Of a DNA stretch of 42,675 nt, positions 33,359 through 42,675 are shown one piece after another. A model generated the notes under the pieces. It was not told where the DNA came from and ran no database searches. It was given only the letters and a program-made list of their open reading frames with translations. The position numbers were made by a program, and so were the translations under genes. How positions within the stretch are numbered: the first letter of the stretch is position 1; the number at the start of each line of letters is the position of its first letter. Source of the DNA: Sphingomonadales bacterium (lineage in GTDB: Bacteria; Pseudomonadota; Alphaproteobacteria; Sphingomonadales; Sphingomonadaceae); contig JAACPW010000018.1 in the NCBI GenBank assembly GCA_009995225.1, positions 1 to 42,675 on the forward strand. The letters are read 5' to 3'.

Positions 33359-34108
33359 TTAACCTAGCGACCTGTCTGACGCGACGCCGAAAACATCGTC
33401 GACCGAAGGCGCTTTTTTTGGCGCCAGCTTGGGCGCAGGCGAAGGCGTGGGCGTGGGCGTGGGCCTGTCCCCAACAGGCGCTGTTGCGGGCACTGCGGGT
33501 CCAGCACCGGGCGCCGCAGGTGGCACAACCTTTGTTTCCGGGGACGGTATCACAATCAGCGGCTTGGCCAAGGCAGCGATCTGCTGGCCCATAACGCCAT
33601 CAACCGCCTTGGATATCACCGGCACCTCGTACCGCATCGAGCCGCCCACATTGTATTCCCACACTATCCGCGTGCCGGCATCGACCTTGCTCAGGACAAT
33701 GGTCAAAACGCCCATGACAGGCTCGCTCTGGAGCGGGCCGAGGCCGCCAACCATGCGCAACGCCTGTTCGGGATAGGCCTGGACGACACGCATGTGCTCG
33801 ACACTGCCCTCCAGCGTGAACCGATCCGGCTCGTCCACTTCAGGGATCGTTTCGCAAAAGCACCCTCCCGCTTGCGGAACAAGCGTGAGATTTTTGGCCT
33901 CACCCGACCAGGTATGCTCGGATCGCCACCACCCCTCCGGCGAAATCAGTGCAAGCCAAACCTCTTTGGGGGTGGCTTCAACGATGATTTCATGGCGCGA
34001 AACGAAGCTATTATCCGAAATAAGGGTCAGTTCTGCAGCGGCGGGTGTGCTCAAGGCAAGCACGACCAATGCCGCCGCTCTTGCCAACTTGCGTGAACCT
34101 AGCCTCAT
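33359..34108 (-). CDS. Exported SRPBCC-domain protein
   Basis: A 249-residue protein with a signal peptide (hydrophobic 11-20, cleavage near TPAAA-EL) followed by a START/AHSA1-like SRPBCC domain: IIVEATPKEVWLALISPEGWW, the ETIPEVDEP and VVQAYPEQALRMVGGLGPLQS segments, and TIVLSKVDAGTRIVWEYNVGG. The tail is rich in Pro, Thr and Ala with Lys (TPTPTPSPAPKLAPKKAP). SRPBCC domains bind hydrophobic ligands; an exported member is less usual. The ATG at 34106-34108 gives the signal peptide; a longer reading overlaps adk. It sits between adk and rpsM inside the ribosomal block. Confidence 0.75.
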   Translation of the reverse strand: MRLGSRKLARAAALVVLALSTPAAAELTLISDNSFVSRHEIIVEATPKEVWLALISPEGWWRSEHTWSGEAKNLTLVPQAGGCFCETIPEVDEPDRFTLEGSVEHMRVVQAYPEQALRMVGGLGPLQSEPVMGVLTIVLSKVDAGTRIVWEYNVGGSMRYEVPVISKAVDGVMGQQIAALAKPLIVIPSPETKVVPPAAPGAGPAVPATAPVGDRPTPTPTPSPAPKLAPKKAPSVDDVFGVASDRSLG

Positions 34109-34178
34109 TGCACTATCCCCTGACCGGCCATCACTCCAGGCGGCGTCACCACCCACGATGAGACGAGACAAACACGGA

Positions 34179-34826
34179 TCAGCTTTCAAGAATCGCGTCG
34201 ATCTGTTTCGCCACGGTGTCAATTGCGGCCATGCCGTCGATCCGGGTCACAATCCCGCGCGCGTCATAACCGGGCAGGATCGGCGCGGTTTTCGCCCGAT
34301 ATTCCTGCATTCGCATGCGAACCGTCTCTTCGTTGTCATCGGGGCGGCGTTTGAACTCCGTGCTGCCGCAAGCGTCGCACACGCCCGGCTGCTTCGGCGG
34401 ATTGGCGGTGTCATGGTACAACGCCCCGCAGTTGCCGCAGGAAAAACGCCCTGTAATCCGCTCAACCAGCGCATCTTCGTTGACCTCAAGCTCGATCACA
34501 TGGTCGAGGATCCGGCCATTGCGCGCCAGAATCGCATCAAGCGCATCGGCCTGCGCCGCCGTGCGTGGATACCCGTCAAAGATCGCACCTGTTTCAGGCG
34601 CCATGGCGGCAAGTTCAGCGTCGATCAGATCGGAGACAATCGCGTCCGAAACAAGCTCGCCGCGCTCCATCACTTCCTTTGCGCGCATACCCACCGGAGT
34701 GCCGGCCTTGACCGCGGCGCGCAGCATATCGCCCGTGGAAAGTTGACGCATGCCGCGGCGTTCCACCAGCGTTGCGCTTTGCGTTCCCTTGCCCGCGCCG
34801 GGCGGACCAAGAAGAATGATGTTCAC
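34179..34826 (-). CDS. adk: Adenylate kinase
   Basis: Interconverts AMP, ADP and ATP. The 215-residue long-form enzyme has Walker A GPPGAGKGT (7-15), the AMP-binding STGDMLRAAV, FDGYPRTAAQADALD, and a lid with four cysteines (CGNC...CDAC) that should bind zinc. The start is a GTG at 34824-34826. It follows secY by 103 nt, the usual order in proteobacterial spc operons. Confidence 0.97.
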   Translation of the reverse strand: MNIILLGPPGAGKGTQSATLVERRGMRQLSTGDMLRAAVKAGTPVGMRAKEVMERGELVSDAIVSDLIDAELAAMAPETGAIFDGYPRTAAQADALDAILARNGRILDHVIELEVNEDALVERITGRFSCGNCGALYHDTANPPKQPGVCDACGSTEFKRRPDDNEETVRMRMQEYRAKTAPILPGYDARGIVTRIDGMAAIDTVAKQIDAILES

Positions 34827-34929
34827 GAACCGTCCCCCAATATCGCTACGGGTCTCGGCCCGGTGCGTTCGTCAAGACAAGTGGGTTCAACCAAGCCGAG
34901 GCCTGCGTCAACCCGACTAATGTCGAAAA

Positions 34930-36294
34930 TCAGCGCGTCCGCCCCTTGAGCTTCGCCTTCTTGATGAGATCGCCATACTGAAGTGCGAGCAAGTGTGACT
35001 GGATCTGGCTGATCGTATCGACCGTCACGTTCACGACAATCAACAGGCTCGTTCCGCCCAGGAACAACGGGATGCCGGTTTGCGCAATCATGTACTCCGG
35101 CACCACACAAACGACGGTGAGGTAAAGCGCACCCACCACGGTGATCCGGGTCAGCACATACTCAAGATAATCCGCCGTCCGCTTGCCGGGCCGAATGCCG
35201 GGGATTGAACCGCCATTCTTTTTCAGGTTGTCCGCTGTCTCTTCAGGATTGAACACGACCGCCGTGTAGAAGAAGCAGAAGAAGATGATCCCGATGGCGT
35301 AGAGCGCCATGTAAAGCGGCTGACCATGCGCAAGGTACTGGTTCATGGCCTGCAACACGGAATAAAACTGGCTGTCTGTATCCACCGAGGTGCCGGCAAA
35401 CTGCGTGATGGTCAAAGGCAGCAGCAGCAGCGAACTGGCGAAAATCGGCGGGATGACGCCTGCGGTATTGATCTTGAGCGGCAGGTACGACCGTTCGGCC
35501 TGCATCATGCCGCGCTGCGTGGCGCGCTTGGGATACTGAATGGTCAAACGGCGCTGCGCACGCTCCATGAACGAGATCAACAAGATCAGAACTGCAACCA
35601 TCACCAGGAAGGCAATGATAACGCCCGGATTGATCGATCCGGTACGCCCGCCTTCAAACAGGTTGGACGCAAAACTGGGGAACTGCGCAACGATCCCGGC
35701 CATGATGATCAGCGAGATCCCGTTGCCGATCCCGCGGCTGGTGATCTGCTCGCCAAGCCACAACAGGAACATGGTTCCGCCGACGAGATTGATCACCGCA
35801 ACAATGCGGAACATCGGACCGGGATTGACCACCGCCGCAAGGCCGCTCTGCGCTGCAAAACTTTCAAGGCCAACGGCAATCGCGTAGCCCTGGATCATGC
35901 ACAAAAGCACGGTGCCGTACCGGGTATACTGGTTGAGCTTTTGCCGCCCGCTTGCGCCTTCCTTCTTCAGCGCAGACAGCGCCGGATGAAGCGCAGAGGC
36001 CATCTGCACCACGATTGAAGCGGTGATATAGGGCATCACACCGAGCGCGATGAGGCTCATGCGCTCAAGGCTGCCGCCGGAAAAGGCATTGAACAGATCC
36101 AGGATCCCGCCCCGGGTCTGCTCGTACAGTTCGCTCAGGATCAGGGGATTCACACCGGGCAACGGCACGAAGCTGAGGAAACGGAAAACAATCAGCGCGC
36201 CGATCGTGAACCAGATCCGCTGTTTGAGCTCGGTCGCCTTGGCAAAATTGCCGAGGTTCAGATTGCTCGCGATATTGTCGGCGCGTGAAGCCAT
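34930..36294 (-). CDS. secY: Protein translocase subunit SecY
   Basis: The channel subunit of the Sec translocon. The 454-residue product has ten hydrophobic helices. Landmarks are an N-terminal LKQRIWFTIGALIVFRFLSFVPLPGV, GGSLERMSLIALGVMPYITASIV with plug-region residues, a basic cytoplasmic loop RRLTIQYPKRATQRG, and GIRPGKRTADYLEYVLTRIT near the C-terminal loop used by ribosomes and SecA. It follows rplO and precedes adk. Confidence 0.97.
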   Translation of the reverse strand: MASRADNIASNLNLGNFAKATELKQRIWFTIGALIVFRFLSFVPLPGVNPLILSELYEQTRGGILDLFNAFSGGSLERMSLIALGVMPYITASIVVQMASALHPALSALKKEGASGRQKLNQYTRYGTVLLCMIQGYAIAVGLESFAAQSGLAAVVNPGPMFRIVAVINLVGGTMFLLWLGEQITSRGIGNGISLIIMAGIVAQFPSFASNLFEGGRTGSINPGVIIAFLVMVAVLILLISFMERAQRRLTIQYPKRATQRGMMQAERSYLPLKINTAGVIPPIFASSLLLLPLTITQFAGTSVDTDSQFYSVLQAMNQYLAHGQPLYMALYAIGIIFFCFFYTAVVFNPEETADNLKKNGGSIPGIRPGKRTADYLEYVLTRITVVGALYLTVVCVVPEYMIAQTGIPLFLGGTSLLIVVNVTVDTISQIQSHLLALQYGDLIKKAKLKGRTR

Positions 36295-36478
36295 GTCGTT
36301 CTGTCAGTCCTAGCTCTTGATCCGGCGCCGGTGGCCAATCGTCAGCCACCCCGAACCTTCCAATGCGCGCCTTTGCTGCAACAGCTGGCCCCGAAAAACA
36401 GGGACCGCCCGGCACACGAGAGCGTAAATAGGGAGCGCGGAGGCTCTTGTCGAACCCCCGCGCCTCACCTTTTGTCGA

Positions 36479-37003
36479 TTACTTCGCGCGAGCAGCCTTA
36501 TTGGCATCGCGGCGCGCAAGCTTCTTTTCGTGTTCAGGCGTCGGAGCCGCAGCAACCTCAACCTTGCCACCAGCGGCTTCCACCGCGGCAATCGCGCCCT
36601 TGGTGGCGCCGGTCACAGCAAACGTCACCTTGGAGGTGATTTCACCCTTGCCCAACAGACGGACGCCGTCCCTGCCATCACGCACCAGACCAGCGGCCCG
36701 AAGTGCATCTTCCGTGATGGTGACCGAGCCATCGAGCTTTTCGGCATCGATGAACTTCTGGATCATGCCGATGTTCACCTCGGCATAATCCTTGGCAAAT
36801 GGATTGTTGAAGCCGCGCTTCGGCAGGCGCATGTGCAGCGGCATCTGACCGCCTTCGAAGCCCTTGATCGCGACGCCGGAACGGGCCTTCTGGCCCTTCT
36901 GGCCGCGGCCCGAAGTCTTGCCCTTGCCCGAGCCGATACCACGGCCGACCCGGATGCGGCCCTTACGGGCGCCCGCATTATCGCGGATGTCATTCAGTTT
37001 CAT
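36479..37003 (-). CDS. rplO: 50S ribosomal protein L15
   Basis: The 174-residue uL15 protein. It starts [22 protein letters not shown] at the ATG 37001-37003, with [20 protein letters not shown] next, the conserved Gly/Lys-rich N-terminal extension of L15. The C-terminus has a basic tail ([15 protein letters not shown]) longer than in E. coli. The upstream in-frame stretch to 37099 is not coding. It lies between rpmD and secY. Confidence 0.97.
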   Translation of the reverse strand: MKLNDIRDNAGARKGRIRVGRGIGSGKGKTSGRGQKGQKARSGVAIKGFEGGQMPLHMRLPKRGFNNPFAKDYAEVNIGMIQKFIDAEKLDGSVTITEDALRAAGLVRDGRDGVRLLGKGEITSKVTFAVTGATKGAIAAVEAAGGKVEVAAAPTPEHEKKLARRDANKAARAK

Positions 37004-37079
37004 AGTGTGCACTCGCTTTCGCTTTTGTCGCGCTGATAGAAAGGCAGGCCCCACTTTCGCTGGGCCTGCCTGGATGAGA

Positions 37080-37256
37080 TTAGTCGACCACCTGAACAAG
37101 ATGCGGGATCTTGGCGATTGCGCCGCGCACCTCAGGGGTGTCCTGGCGCTCTACAACCTTGTGCATTTTGTTCAACCCAAGACCTATAAGGATCTTGCGC
37201 TGGCTTTCGGGACGACGGATCGGCGATCCGATCTGCTTGATCTTGATGGTAGCCAT
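37080..37256 (-). CDS. rpmD: 50S ribosomal protein L30
   Basis: A 58-residue uL30 protein read directly from the minus strand: [17 protein letters not shown] at the start, then [19 protein letters not shown] and [19 protein letters not shown] at the end. ATG at 37254-37256, TAA at 37080-37082. It fits the standard slot between rpsE and rplO with 6- and 76-nt gaps. Confidence 0.95.
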   Translation of the reverse strand: MATIKIKQIGSPIRRPESQRKILIGLGLNKMHKVVERQDTPEVRGAIAKIPHLVQVVD

Positions 37257-37262
37257 AATCGG

Positions 37263-38024
37263 TTACTCCACGATCGCAGCAGCGTCGGCTTCCGCCTCGG
37301 CTGCGTTCGATCCGCCGCGACCCAACAGGTCGACGACCTTCTTGCCGCGACGCTGAGCCACCGACTTGGGTGAAGTCTGCTCAGTCAGCGCGTCAAAGGT
37401 GGCGCGGATCATGTTATAGGGGTTGGAGGTGCCGACCGACTTGGTCACCACATCCGCAACGCCCAGGCTCTCGAACACAGCGCGCATCGGACCACCGGCA
37501 ATGATGCCCGTGCCCGGAGGCGCTGTACGCAGGGTCACCTTGCCGGCACCAAAACGGCCATTGCCGTCATGGTGCAGCGTGCGCCCTTCCTTGAGGGGGA
37601 CACGGATCATCTTCTTGCGCGCAGCAGCGGTCGCCTTGGTAATGGCTTCGGGCACTTCGCGCGCCTTACCGTGACCAAAGCCGACGCGGCCCTGACCATC
37701 GCCAACCACGACCAGTGCAGCAAAGCCGAACCGCTTGCCGCCCTTGACGGTCTTGGAGACGCGATTGATGTGCACCAGCTTTTCGATGATGCCGTCATCT
37801 TCTTCCTGCCGGCCACCACGATTGTTGTCGCGGCCACCGCGACCACGACCACGATCCCCGCCGCCGCCATCGCGGTTGCCGCCACGGCCACGGCCACGAC
37901 GGGCGTTGCCATCATCAGCCTGAGCAGGCGACTGGTTGTCAGCCGCTTCCGAAGGCGTGGTTGCCACTGCGGGCACCGCAACCTGGTTTTCGGTGTTTTC
38001 GGTGTTTGCGTTCTCTGGCATCAT
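37263..38024 (-). CDS. rpsE: 30S ribosomal protein S5 with long RG-rich N-terminal extension
   Basis: The conserved uS5 body starts near residue 79 ([21 protein letters not shown]) and has [21 protein letters not shown] and [14 protein letters not shown] [16 protein letters not shown]. Before it stand about 77 extra residues: an acidic/Ala start, then an Arg/Gly-rich stretch (42-72, with RRGRGRGGN and [11 protein letters not shown]). Typical bacterial S5 is about 166 residues; this one is 253. Such extensions occur in sphingomonads. Its start overlaps the rplR stop (TGATG). Confidence 0.95.
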   Translation of the reverse strand: MMPENANTENTENQVAVPAVATTPSEAADNQSPAQADDGNARRGRGRGGNRDGGGGDRGRGRGGRDNNRGGRQEEDDGIIEKLVHINRVSKTVKGGKRFGFAALVVVGDGQGRVGFGHGKAREVPEAITKATAAARKKMIRVPLKEGRTLHHDGNGRFGAGKVTLRTAPPGTGIIAGGPMRAVFESLGVADVVTKSVGTSNPYNMIRATFDALTEQTSPKSVAQRRGKKVVDLLGRGGSNAAEAEADAAAIVE

Positions 38025-38368
38025 CAGAACTCCAGCCCGCCTTCGCGGGCGGCATCGGCCAACGCCTTGACGCGGCCATGGAACAGGAAGCCGCCGCGGT
38101 CGAACACGACCGTGGTCACGCCCGCCTTCTTGGCAGCCTCGGCAATCAACTTGCCGACTTCGGCAGCGGCATCAACATTCGCACCACTGGTCTTGACGCC
38201 AAGGGTCGAAGCTGCGGCAACCGTACGGCCGGCCGCATCGTCGATGATTTGCGCATAGATGTGACGGCCGGTGCGGTGGATCGACAGACGGGGCCTGCCA
38301 CCAGCCCGCGCACGCAAAGCGGTGCGGACCCGGAGACGGCGCCGTTCAAAAAGGGAAAGCTTTGCCAT
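38024..38368 (-). CDS. rplR: 50S ribosomal protein L18
   Basis: The 114-residue uL18 protein that binds 5S rRNA. It starts [20 protein letters not shown], with [20 protein letters not shown] and the end [28 protein letters not shown] (last 28 residues). ATG at 38366-38368 follows the rplF stop by one base; the in-frame stretch to 38482 overlaps rplF. Confidence 0.97.
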   Translation of the reverse strand: MAKLSLFERRRLRVRTALRARAGGRPRLSIHRTGRHIYAQIIDDAAGRTVAAASTLGVKTSGANVDAAAEVGKLIAEAAKKAGVTTVVFDRGGFLFHGRVKALADAAREGGLEF

Positions 38369-38369
38369 C

Positions 38370-38903
38370 TTATCTCTTCTTCCCTTCCTTGCGGAAGATA
38401 TACTCGCCGCGATACGCGATCCCCTTGCCCTTGTAGGGCTCAGGCTTGCGCCAGCGGCGGATTTCGGCAGCAAACTGGCCAACGGACTGCTTGTCAGTGC
38501 CAGAAATCTCGATCGTCGTCTGGTCCGGGGTCTTCACTTCAAGACCCTCGGGCACCGGAAGATCGACATCGTGGCTATAGCCAAGCTGCAGCTTCAGGTT
38601 ACGCCCCTGCGCGTTGGCACGATAGCCGACGCCCTTGATGACCAGAACCTTGGTGAAGCCGTCAGTGACGCCTTCCACGAGGTTCGAGACCAGCGTGCGC
38701 TGCATGCCCCAGAAGGCCCGCGCCTGACGGCTGTTATTGGCCGGCTTTACCGAAATTTCGCCCTCTTCGACCTTGTAGTCGATGAGATCCGAAAGACCGA
38801 GATCCAAGGTGCCCTTGGGCCCCTTCACGGTCAGCAGACCTTTTTCGATGGTGGCTGTCACCCCGCCGGGGATCGCCACCGGCTTTTTGCCGATGCGGCT
38901 CAT
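38370..38903 (-). CDS. rplF: 50S ribosomal protein L6
   Basis: The 177-residue uL6 protein. It starts [20 protein letters not shown] and ends with the second-domain sequence [20 protein letters not shown]. It overlaps the rpsH stop by one base at 38903. Confidence 0.97.
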   Translation of the reverse strand: MSRIGKKPVAIPGGVTATIEKGLLTVKGPKGTLDLGLSDLIDYKVEEGEISVKPANNSRQARAFWGMQRTLVSNLVEGVTDGFTKVLVIKGVGYRANAQGRNLKLQLGYSHDVDLPVPEGLEVKTPDQTTIEISGTDKQSVGQFAAEIRRWRKPEPYKGKGIAYRGEYIFRKEGKKR

Positions 38904-39298
38904 CAGAACACCTCCGCCAGCACTTCGCCACCGACGTTGTGGTTCCGCGCTTCGGCATCCGAAAGCACGCCACGCGGCGTCGAGACGATGGTGATGCCAA
39001 GACCGTTGCGGATCGTCGGAAGTTCCTTGGAACCCGAATAGACGCGGCGGCCAGGCTTCGAAACGCGCGCAACATGCTTGATCGCAGGTTCGCCTTCGAA
39101 ATACTTCAGTTCGATCCGCAGTGCCGGGTGCTTACCCGAATTGTCTTCTGTGTAGCCACGGATGTAGCCTTCACGCTGAAGCACTTCGAGCACGCTTGCG
39201 CGAAGGTTGCTCGCGGGCGTGAGCACGGAGTCCTTCTTCGCGCGCTGGCCGTTGCGGATGCGGGTGAGCATGTCACCCAATGGATCGGTCATAGCCAT
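38903..39298 (-). CDS. rpsH: 30S ribosomal protein S8
   Basis: The 131-residue uS8 protein. It starts [20 protein letters not shown] and contains the C-terminal [20 protein letters not shown] rRNA-binding motif. In E. coli S8 binds its own spc mRNA to repress it; whether that operates here cannot be read. Confidence 0.97.
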   Translation of the reverse strand: MAMTDPLGDMLTRIRNGQRAKKDSVLTPASNLRASVLEVLQREGYIRGYTEDNSGKHPALRIELKYFEGEPAIKHVARVSKPGRRVYSGSKELPTIRNGLGITIVSTPRGVLSDAEARNHNVGGEVLAEVF

Positions 39299-39308
39299 TG
39301 TTCAGTCC

Positions 39309-39614
39309 TCACCAGCTCGACTTGGTCAGGCCGGGGATCATCCCGCTGTTACCAAGCTGGCGCAGTTCGATACGATTGATACCGAACTTGCGGTAATAGC
39401 CGCGCGGGCGGCCGGTGGTGGCGCAACGATTGCGGACCCGCGTCGGGTTCGCGTTGCGCGGAAGCTCTGCCATTTTGAGGCGCGCAACAAGACGTTCCGT
39501 CTCGTCAAGCGATTCATCGGCAGCAATCGCCTTCAGCTTCTCGTACTTCGCAGCGTACTGCTTCACGAGCTTCTTGCGACGCTCATTCTTATTAATGGAA
39601 CTCAGTTTCGCCAT
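39309..39614 (-). CDS. rpsN: 30S ribosomal protein S14
   Basis: The 101-residue zinc-free (long) form of uS14, without CxxC pairs. The C-terminal [20 protein letters not shown] and [21 protein letters not shown] are diagnostic. It lies between rplE and rpsH. Confidence 0.97.
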   Translation of the reverse strand: MAKLSSINKNERRKKLVKQYAAKYEKLKAIAADESLDETERLVARLKMAELPRNANPTRVRNRCATTGRPRGYYRKFGINRIELRQLGNSGMIPGLTKSSW

Positions 39615-39656
39615 GGACTTAAGCTCTCTTGCCTCGTGTCTCTAGGGGGAAGCGGC

Positions 39657-40250
39657 TCACGCTGCTTCCTTCTGCTCGGTCTTGTTTGCGCTCGGAGCTT
39701 CACCCTGGAAGGGGAAGCCGAACAGACGCAGCAATTCGCGCGCCTCTTCGTCGGTCTCCGCGCTGGTGGTGACGATGATGTCCATCCCACGCACCTTGTC
39801 GATCTTGTCGTAGCTGATTTCGGGGAACACGATCTGTTCCTTCAGCCCCATCGCGTAATTGCCACGACCATCGAACGACTTGGCGTTCAGGCCGCGAAAG
39901 TCACGAATGCGCGGCATGGCCACGGTAACCAGACGATCCAAAAATTCGTACATACGTTCACGGCGCAAGGTAACCTTGCAACCGATCGGCATGCCTTCAC
40001 GCAGCTTGAACTGCGCGATCGACTTCTTGGCGATCGTGATGACAGGCTTCTGGCCAGCAATCAGTGCCATTTCCTCGGCAGCGGTCTGAACCTTCTTCTT
40101 GTCCTGGCTCGCTTCGCCCACGCCCATGTTCAGCGTGATCTTCTCGATCTTGGGAACTTCAAGACGGTTCTTGTAGCCAAACTTCTCGGTCATCGCTTTC
40201 ACGATTTCCGCGTCATACTTGGCCTTCATCCGGGCGGTATAATCAGCCAT
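39657..40250 (-). CDS. rplE: 50S ribosomal protein L5
   Basis: The 197-residue uL5 protein, binder of 5S rRNA. It starts [20 protein letters not shown] at 40248-40250 and contains [22 protein letters not shown] and [23 protein letters not shown]. Its start lies inside the end of rplX (8-base overlap), so translation is coupled. A C-terminal [15 protein letters not shown] tail is extra. Confidence 0.97.
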   Translation of the reverse strand: MADYTARMKAKYDAEIVKAMTEKFGYKNRLEVPKIEKITLNMGVGEASQDKKKVQTAAEEMALIAGQKPVITIAKKSIAQFKLREGMPIGCKVTLRRERMYEFLDRLVTVAMPRIRDFRGLNAKSFDGRGNYAMGLKEQIVFPEISYDKIDKVRGMDIIVTTSAETDEEARELLRLFGFPFQGEAPSANKTEQKEAA

Positions 40251-40563
40251 CGATGGTCTCCCCACTCTTCACGGCGACACGCACTTTCTTGCCGTCCTTC
40301 ATTTCGAAACGGACGCGCGTGGCCTTGCCGGACTTGGGATCAGCAAGCGCAACCTTCGAGATATGCATCGGGGCCGGAAAACGGTCGATGCCACCTTGCG
40401 GGTTGCTCTGGCTGGGCTTGCGGTGACGGGCGGCGATATTCACGCCTTCGACAACGACCTTGCCGTCCTTGGGCATGACTTGAGCGACCGTACCGGTGCG
40501 CCCCTTGTCCTTGCCCGACAGCACGACAACGCTGTCACCCTTCTTGATCTTAGCAGACGCCAT
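40243..40563 (-). CDS. rplX: 50S ribosomal protein L24
   Basis: The 106-residue uL24 protein with the KOW motif at its start ([19 protein letters not shown]). It continues [21 protein letters not shown]. It overlaps the rplN stop by one base and the rplE start by eight. Confidence 0.97.
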   Translation of the reverse strand: MASAKIKKGDSVVVLSGKDKGRTGTVAQVMPKDGKVVVEGVNIAARHRKPSQSNPQGGIDRFPAPMHISKVALADPKSGKATRVRFEMKDGKKVRVAVKSGETIDG

Positions 40564-40931
40564 TACAGCACCTCCGGAGCGAGCGAGATGATTTTCATGA
40601 AACCGCGCGAACGCAGCTCACGCACCACGGGGCCAAAGATACGGGTGCCAATCGGCTCCTCGTTCTTGTTCACCAGAACGGCAGCATTGCTGTCGAACCG
40701 GATCACGGTCCCGTCGGGACGGCGAACGTCCTTGCGGGTGCGGACGATCACAGCGCGATGAACATCGCCCTTCTTGACCTTCGCGCGCGGCTGCGCCTCT
40801 TTGATGGAGACGACGATCACATCGCCAACGCCCGCGGTACGACGCTTAGAGCCACCCAGCACCTTAATGCACTGGACGCGCTTTGCGCCGCTGTTGTCCG
40901 CGACGTCGAGATTGGACTGCATCTGGATCAT
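40563..40931 (-). CDS. rplN: 50S ribosomal protein L14
   Basis: The 122-residue uL14 protein. It starts [20 protein letters not shown], has [22 protein letters not shown] and ends [17 protein letters not shown] 77-nt gap separates it from rpsQ; the other neighbours are closer. Confidence 0.97.
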   Translation of the reverse strand: MIQMQSNLDVADNSGAKRVQCIKVLGGSKRRTAGVGDVIVVSIKEAQPRAKVKKGDVHRAVIVRTRKDVRRPDGTVIRFDSNAAVLVNKNEEPIGTRIFGPVVRELRSRGFMKIISLAPEVL

Positions 40932-41008
40932 GGATCCGATTCCTTCTCATTGGCTTTCCGGGACGCCCGATCCGACCGGGGCCCGGGAGTTCCGTTTACG
41001 TCTGTTGC

Positions 41009-41299
41009 TCAGTTACCCGCGGCTGCAACGTCAAGGTCGGCTTCCACCGCCTGCACGCCACCTGCCACGACCCGATCTTTGACAATCCAGGTCTTGGTCT
41101 TGGACATCGGCCGGGTCTCTTCGATCCGCACGACATCACCCACGGTGAATTCGTTCTGCTCATCATGAGCGTGGTACTTCTTCGAACGCCGGATGATTTT
41201 CCCGTAAAGCGGGTGCTTCACCTTGCGTTCGACCAACACGGTCACGGTCTTATCGGTCTTGTCGGAGGTCACAGTCCCGACGAGGATGCGCTTGGGCAT
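41009..41299 (-). CDS. rpsQ: 30S ribosomal protein S17
   Basis: The 96-residue uS17 protein, slightly longer than the E. coli one because of an Ala/Val-rich tail after the core. The core starts [21 protein letters not shown] and contains [21 protein letters not shown] and [15 protein letters not shown]. Confidence 0.97.
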   Translation of the reverse strand: MPKRILVGTVTSDKTDKTVTVLVERKVKHPLYGKIIRRSKKYHAHDEQNEFTVGDVVRIEETRPMSKTKTWIVKDRVVAGGVQAVEADLDVAAAGN

Positions 41300-41310
41300 T
41301 GTGCTACTCC

Positions 41311-41523
41311 TTACGCCTTGGCGGCGGCGGTTTTGGCCGCACGCTCGTTTTGCAGCGTTTTGATCTGCGCGATGGTCCGGCGCACCTGACGGATGCGCGC
41401 GGGAGCCTCGAGCTGGTTGGTCGCAGCCTGAAACCGCAGATTATACTGCTCGCGCTTTAGCTCGGTAAGCTCGGCGGTCAGTTGATCATCGGTCTTGGTG
41501 CTAAGATCCGCAAAGTCGGCCAT
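41311..41523 (-). CDS. rpmC: 50S ribosomal protein L29
   Basis: The 70-residue uL29 protein of the exit-tunnel rim. Landmarks are [18 protein letters not shown] and [15 protein letters not shown]. Its ATG shares one base with the rplP stop. Confidence 0.96.
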   Translation of the reverse strand: MADFADLSTKTDDQLTAELTELKREQYNLRFQAATNQLEAPARIRQVRRTIAQIKTLQNERAAKTAAAKA

Positions 41524-41957
41524 TATTCGCCTCCCAGGTGGCTGGTGTCACCCAGACGGGCAACAACCTTGGTCTTGATCGGCAGCTTCATGGCCGCACG
41601 CTCGAACGCTTCAGCGGCCAGCGGACCGGCGACGCCGTCGAGTTCGAACAGAATACGACCCGGCTTTACGCGCGCAGCCCAGTATTCCACCGAACCCTTG
41701 CCCTTACCCTGACGAACTTCGGCAGGCTTCTTGGTCACGGGCACGTCGGGGAAAATCCGGATCCAGAGACGACCCTGACGCTTGATGTGGCGGGTGATCG
41801 CACGACGCGCAGCTTCAATCTGACGCGCGGTGATCCGCTCGGGTTCCAGCGCCTTCAGGCCATAAGAGCCGAAGTTGAGCGTGGTGCCACCCTTGGCTTC
41901 GCCCTTGATCCGTCCCTTGAACTGCTTGCGGAACTTGTGCTTTTTTGGTTGCAACAT
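41523..41957 (-). CDS. rplP: 50S ribosomal protein L16
   Basis: The 144-residue uL16 protein. It starts [19 protein letters not shown] and has [20 protein letters not shown] and [17 protein letters not shown]. It follows rpsC by 12 nt. Confidence 0.97.
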   Translation of the reverse strand: MLQPKKHKFRKQFKGRIKGEAKGGTTLNFGSYGLKALEPERITARQIEAARRAITRHIKRQGRLWIRIFPDVPVTKKPAEVRQGKGKGSVEYWAARVKPGRILFELDGVAGPLAAEAFERAAMKLPIKTKVVARLGDTSHLGGE

Positions 41958-41969
41958 GGTCTGTTACCT

Positions 41970-42665
41970 CTAGCGAGCCGGCCGGACGCCGGAAGTCTGC
42001 GCTTCCATCATCAGGCGGTCCTGTGCGGTCGGATCATGGGCGAGGATCTCTCCCTTGAAGATCCAGACCTTGATCCCGATGATCCCGTAGGCGGTCAGCG
42101 CCTCGCAATCGGCGTAATCGATGTTGGCACGCAGCGTGTGTGCCGGAACACGGCCTTCGCGATACGATTCAACGCGGGCGATTTCAGCACCGCCAAGACG
42201 GCCACCACAGGTGATCTTGATGCCTTCGGCACCCAGACGAATGGCGGACTGCATGGCGCGCTTCATCGCACGGCGGAACGCCACGCGGCGAACCAGCTGG
42301 TCTGCAATGCCCTGCGCAACGAGCTTGGCGTCGATTTCGGGCTTGCGGATTTCAACGATGTTCAGCTTCACATCGCTCGGGGTCATGGTCGCAAGCTTCG
42401 AACGCAGCTTTTCGATGTCTGCGCCCTTCTTGCCAATGATCACGCCAGGACGCGCCGCATAGATCGACACGCGGCACAGCTTGGCCGGGCGCTCGATCAC
42501 CACCTTGGAAACTGCCGCCTGCGGCAGATTCTTCATGATGTACTTGCGGATCATCACGTCTTCTTTGAGCAGCTGTGCATAATCACGCCCTTCGGCGTAC
42601 CAGCGGCTGTCCCAGGTGCGGTTGATCTGCAGGCGCAGACCGATCGGATTGCTCTTCTGGCCCAT
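41970..42665 (-). CDS. rpsC: 30S ribosomal protein S3
   Basis: The 231-residue uS3 protein at the mRNA entry channel. It starts [20 protein letters not shown], has the KH-domain sequence [20 protein letters not shown] and the C-terminal [21 protein letters not shown]. All of the gene is in the window. Confidence 0.97.
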   Translation of the reverse strand: MGQKSNPIGLRLQINRTWDSRWYAEGRDYAQLLKEDVMIRKYIMKNLPQAAVSKVVIERPAKLCRVSIYAARPGVIIGKKGADIEKLRSKLATMTPSDVKLNIVEIRKPEIDAKLVAQGIADQLVRRVAFRRAMKRAMQSAIRLGAEGIKITCGGRLGGAEIARVESYREGRVPAHTLRANIDYADCEALTAYGIIGIKVWIFKGEILAHDPTAQDRLMMEAQTSGVRPAR

Positions 42666-42666
42666 C

Positions 42667-42675
42667 TTACGCCTC
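42667..42675 (-). CDS. Last codons of the gene upstream of rpsC, probably rplV (L22)
   Basis: The window edge on the minus strand reads GAG GCG TAA, one base before the rpsC ATG. In the conserved S10 operon order this is the 3' end of rplV, but only two sense codons are visible, so identity rests on gene order. Confidence 0.4.
   Translation of the reverse strand, partial: EA

Overview
The window is high-GC chromosomal DNA from an alphaproteobacterium, most likely a sphingomonad of the Erythrobacteraceae type. The evidence is the protein sequences (alphaproteobacterial UvrA, SucA and RpoA types), the dispersed palindromes ending in CCGGGATGAC and containing CTGAGCxTGTCGAAG that are typical of that group, an S5 ribosomal protein with an RG-rich N-terminal extension, and a GTTC-N7-GTTC LexA box. 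The genus is inference; no rRNA is present.

Region 1 (1-3.6 kb): a truncated acyltransferase ending in an opposing terminator, argG, an RlpA-like double-psi beta-barrel protein, an HTH protein with a poly-Asp/Glu tail, and a small hypothetical gene. Region 2 (about 3.7-5.64 kb): an AT-rich island carrying two tightly coupled genes, a ParA/MinD-type ATPase and a SIR2-like (SIR2_2) protein with its NAD-pocket residues intact. This is the best candidate in the window for an undescribed system, probably anti-phage defence by NAD depletion. Region 3 (5.66-14.4 kb): SOS-regulated uvrA, a sulfotransferase-like protein, a three-gene FecCD/BtuCD-type ABC importer, a SleB-family cell-wall hydrolase and a small conserved protein.

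Region 4 (14.6-22.7 kb): a TCA-cycle cluster, mdh - GIY-YIG nuclease flanked by two palindromic repeats - sucD - sucA - sucB - lpd. sucC is not in the cluster. A further palindromic repeat between sucB and lpd overlaps the lpd ribosome binding site. Region 5 (22.9-30.4 kb): a DUF4403 lipoprotein, an amidase, a PepSY-type membrane protein overlapping a TRIC-type channel gene, two diverged tandem paralogues of exported basic proteins, and a serine hydrolase of the class C beta-lactamase fold.

Region 6 (30.5-42.7 kb, minus strand): the S10/spc/alpha ribosomal block in the order rpsC, rplP, rpmC, rpsQ, rplN, rplX, rplE, rpsN, rpsH, rplF, rplR, rpsE, rpmD, rplO, secY, adk, an exported SRPBCC protein, rpsM, rpsK, rpoA, rplQ, closed by a clear intrinsic terminator. 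The SRPBCC gene and a leader with a terminator-like hairpin split the block between adk and rpsM.

No tRNA, rRNA, CRISPR array, transposase or integrase was seen.
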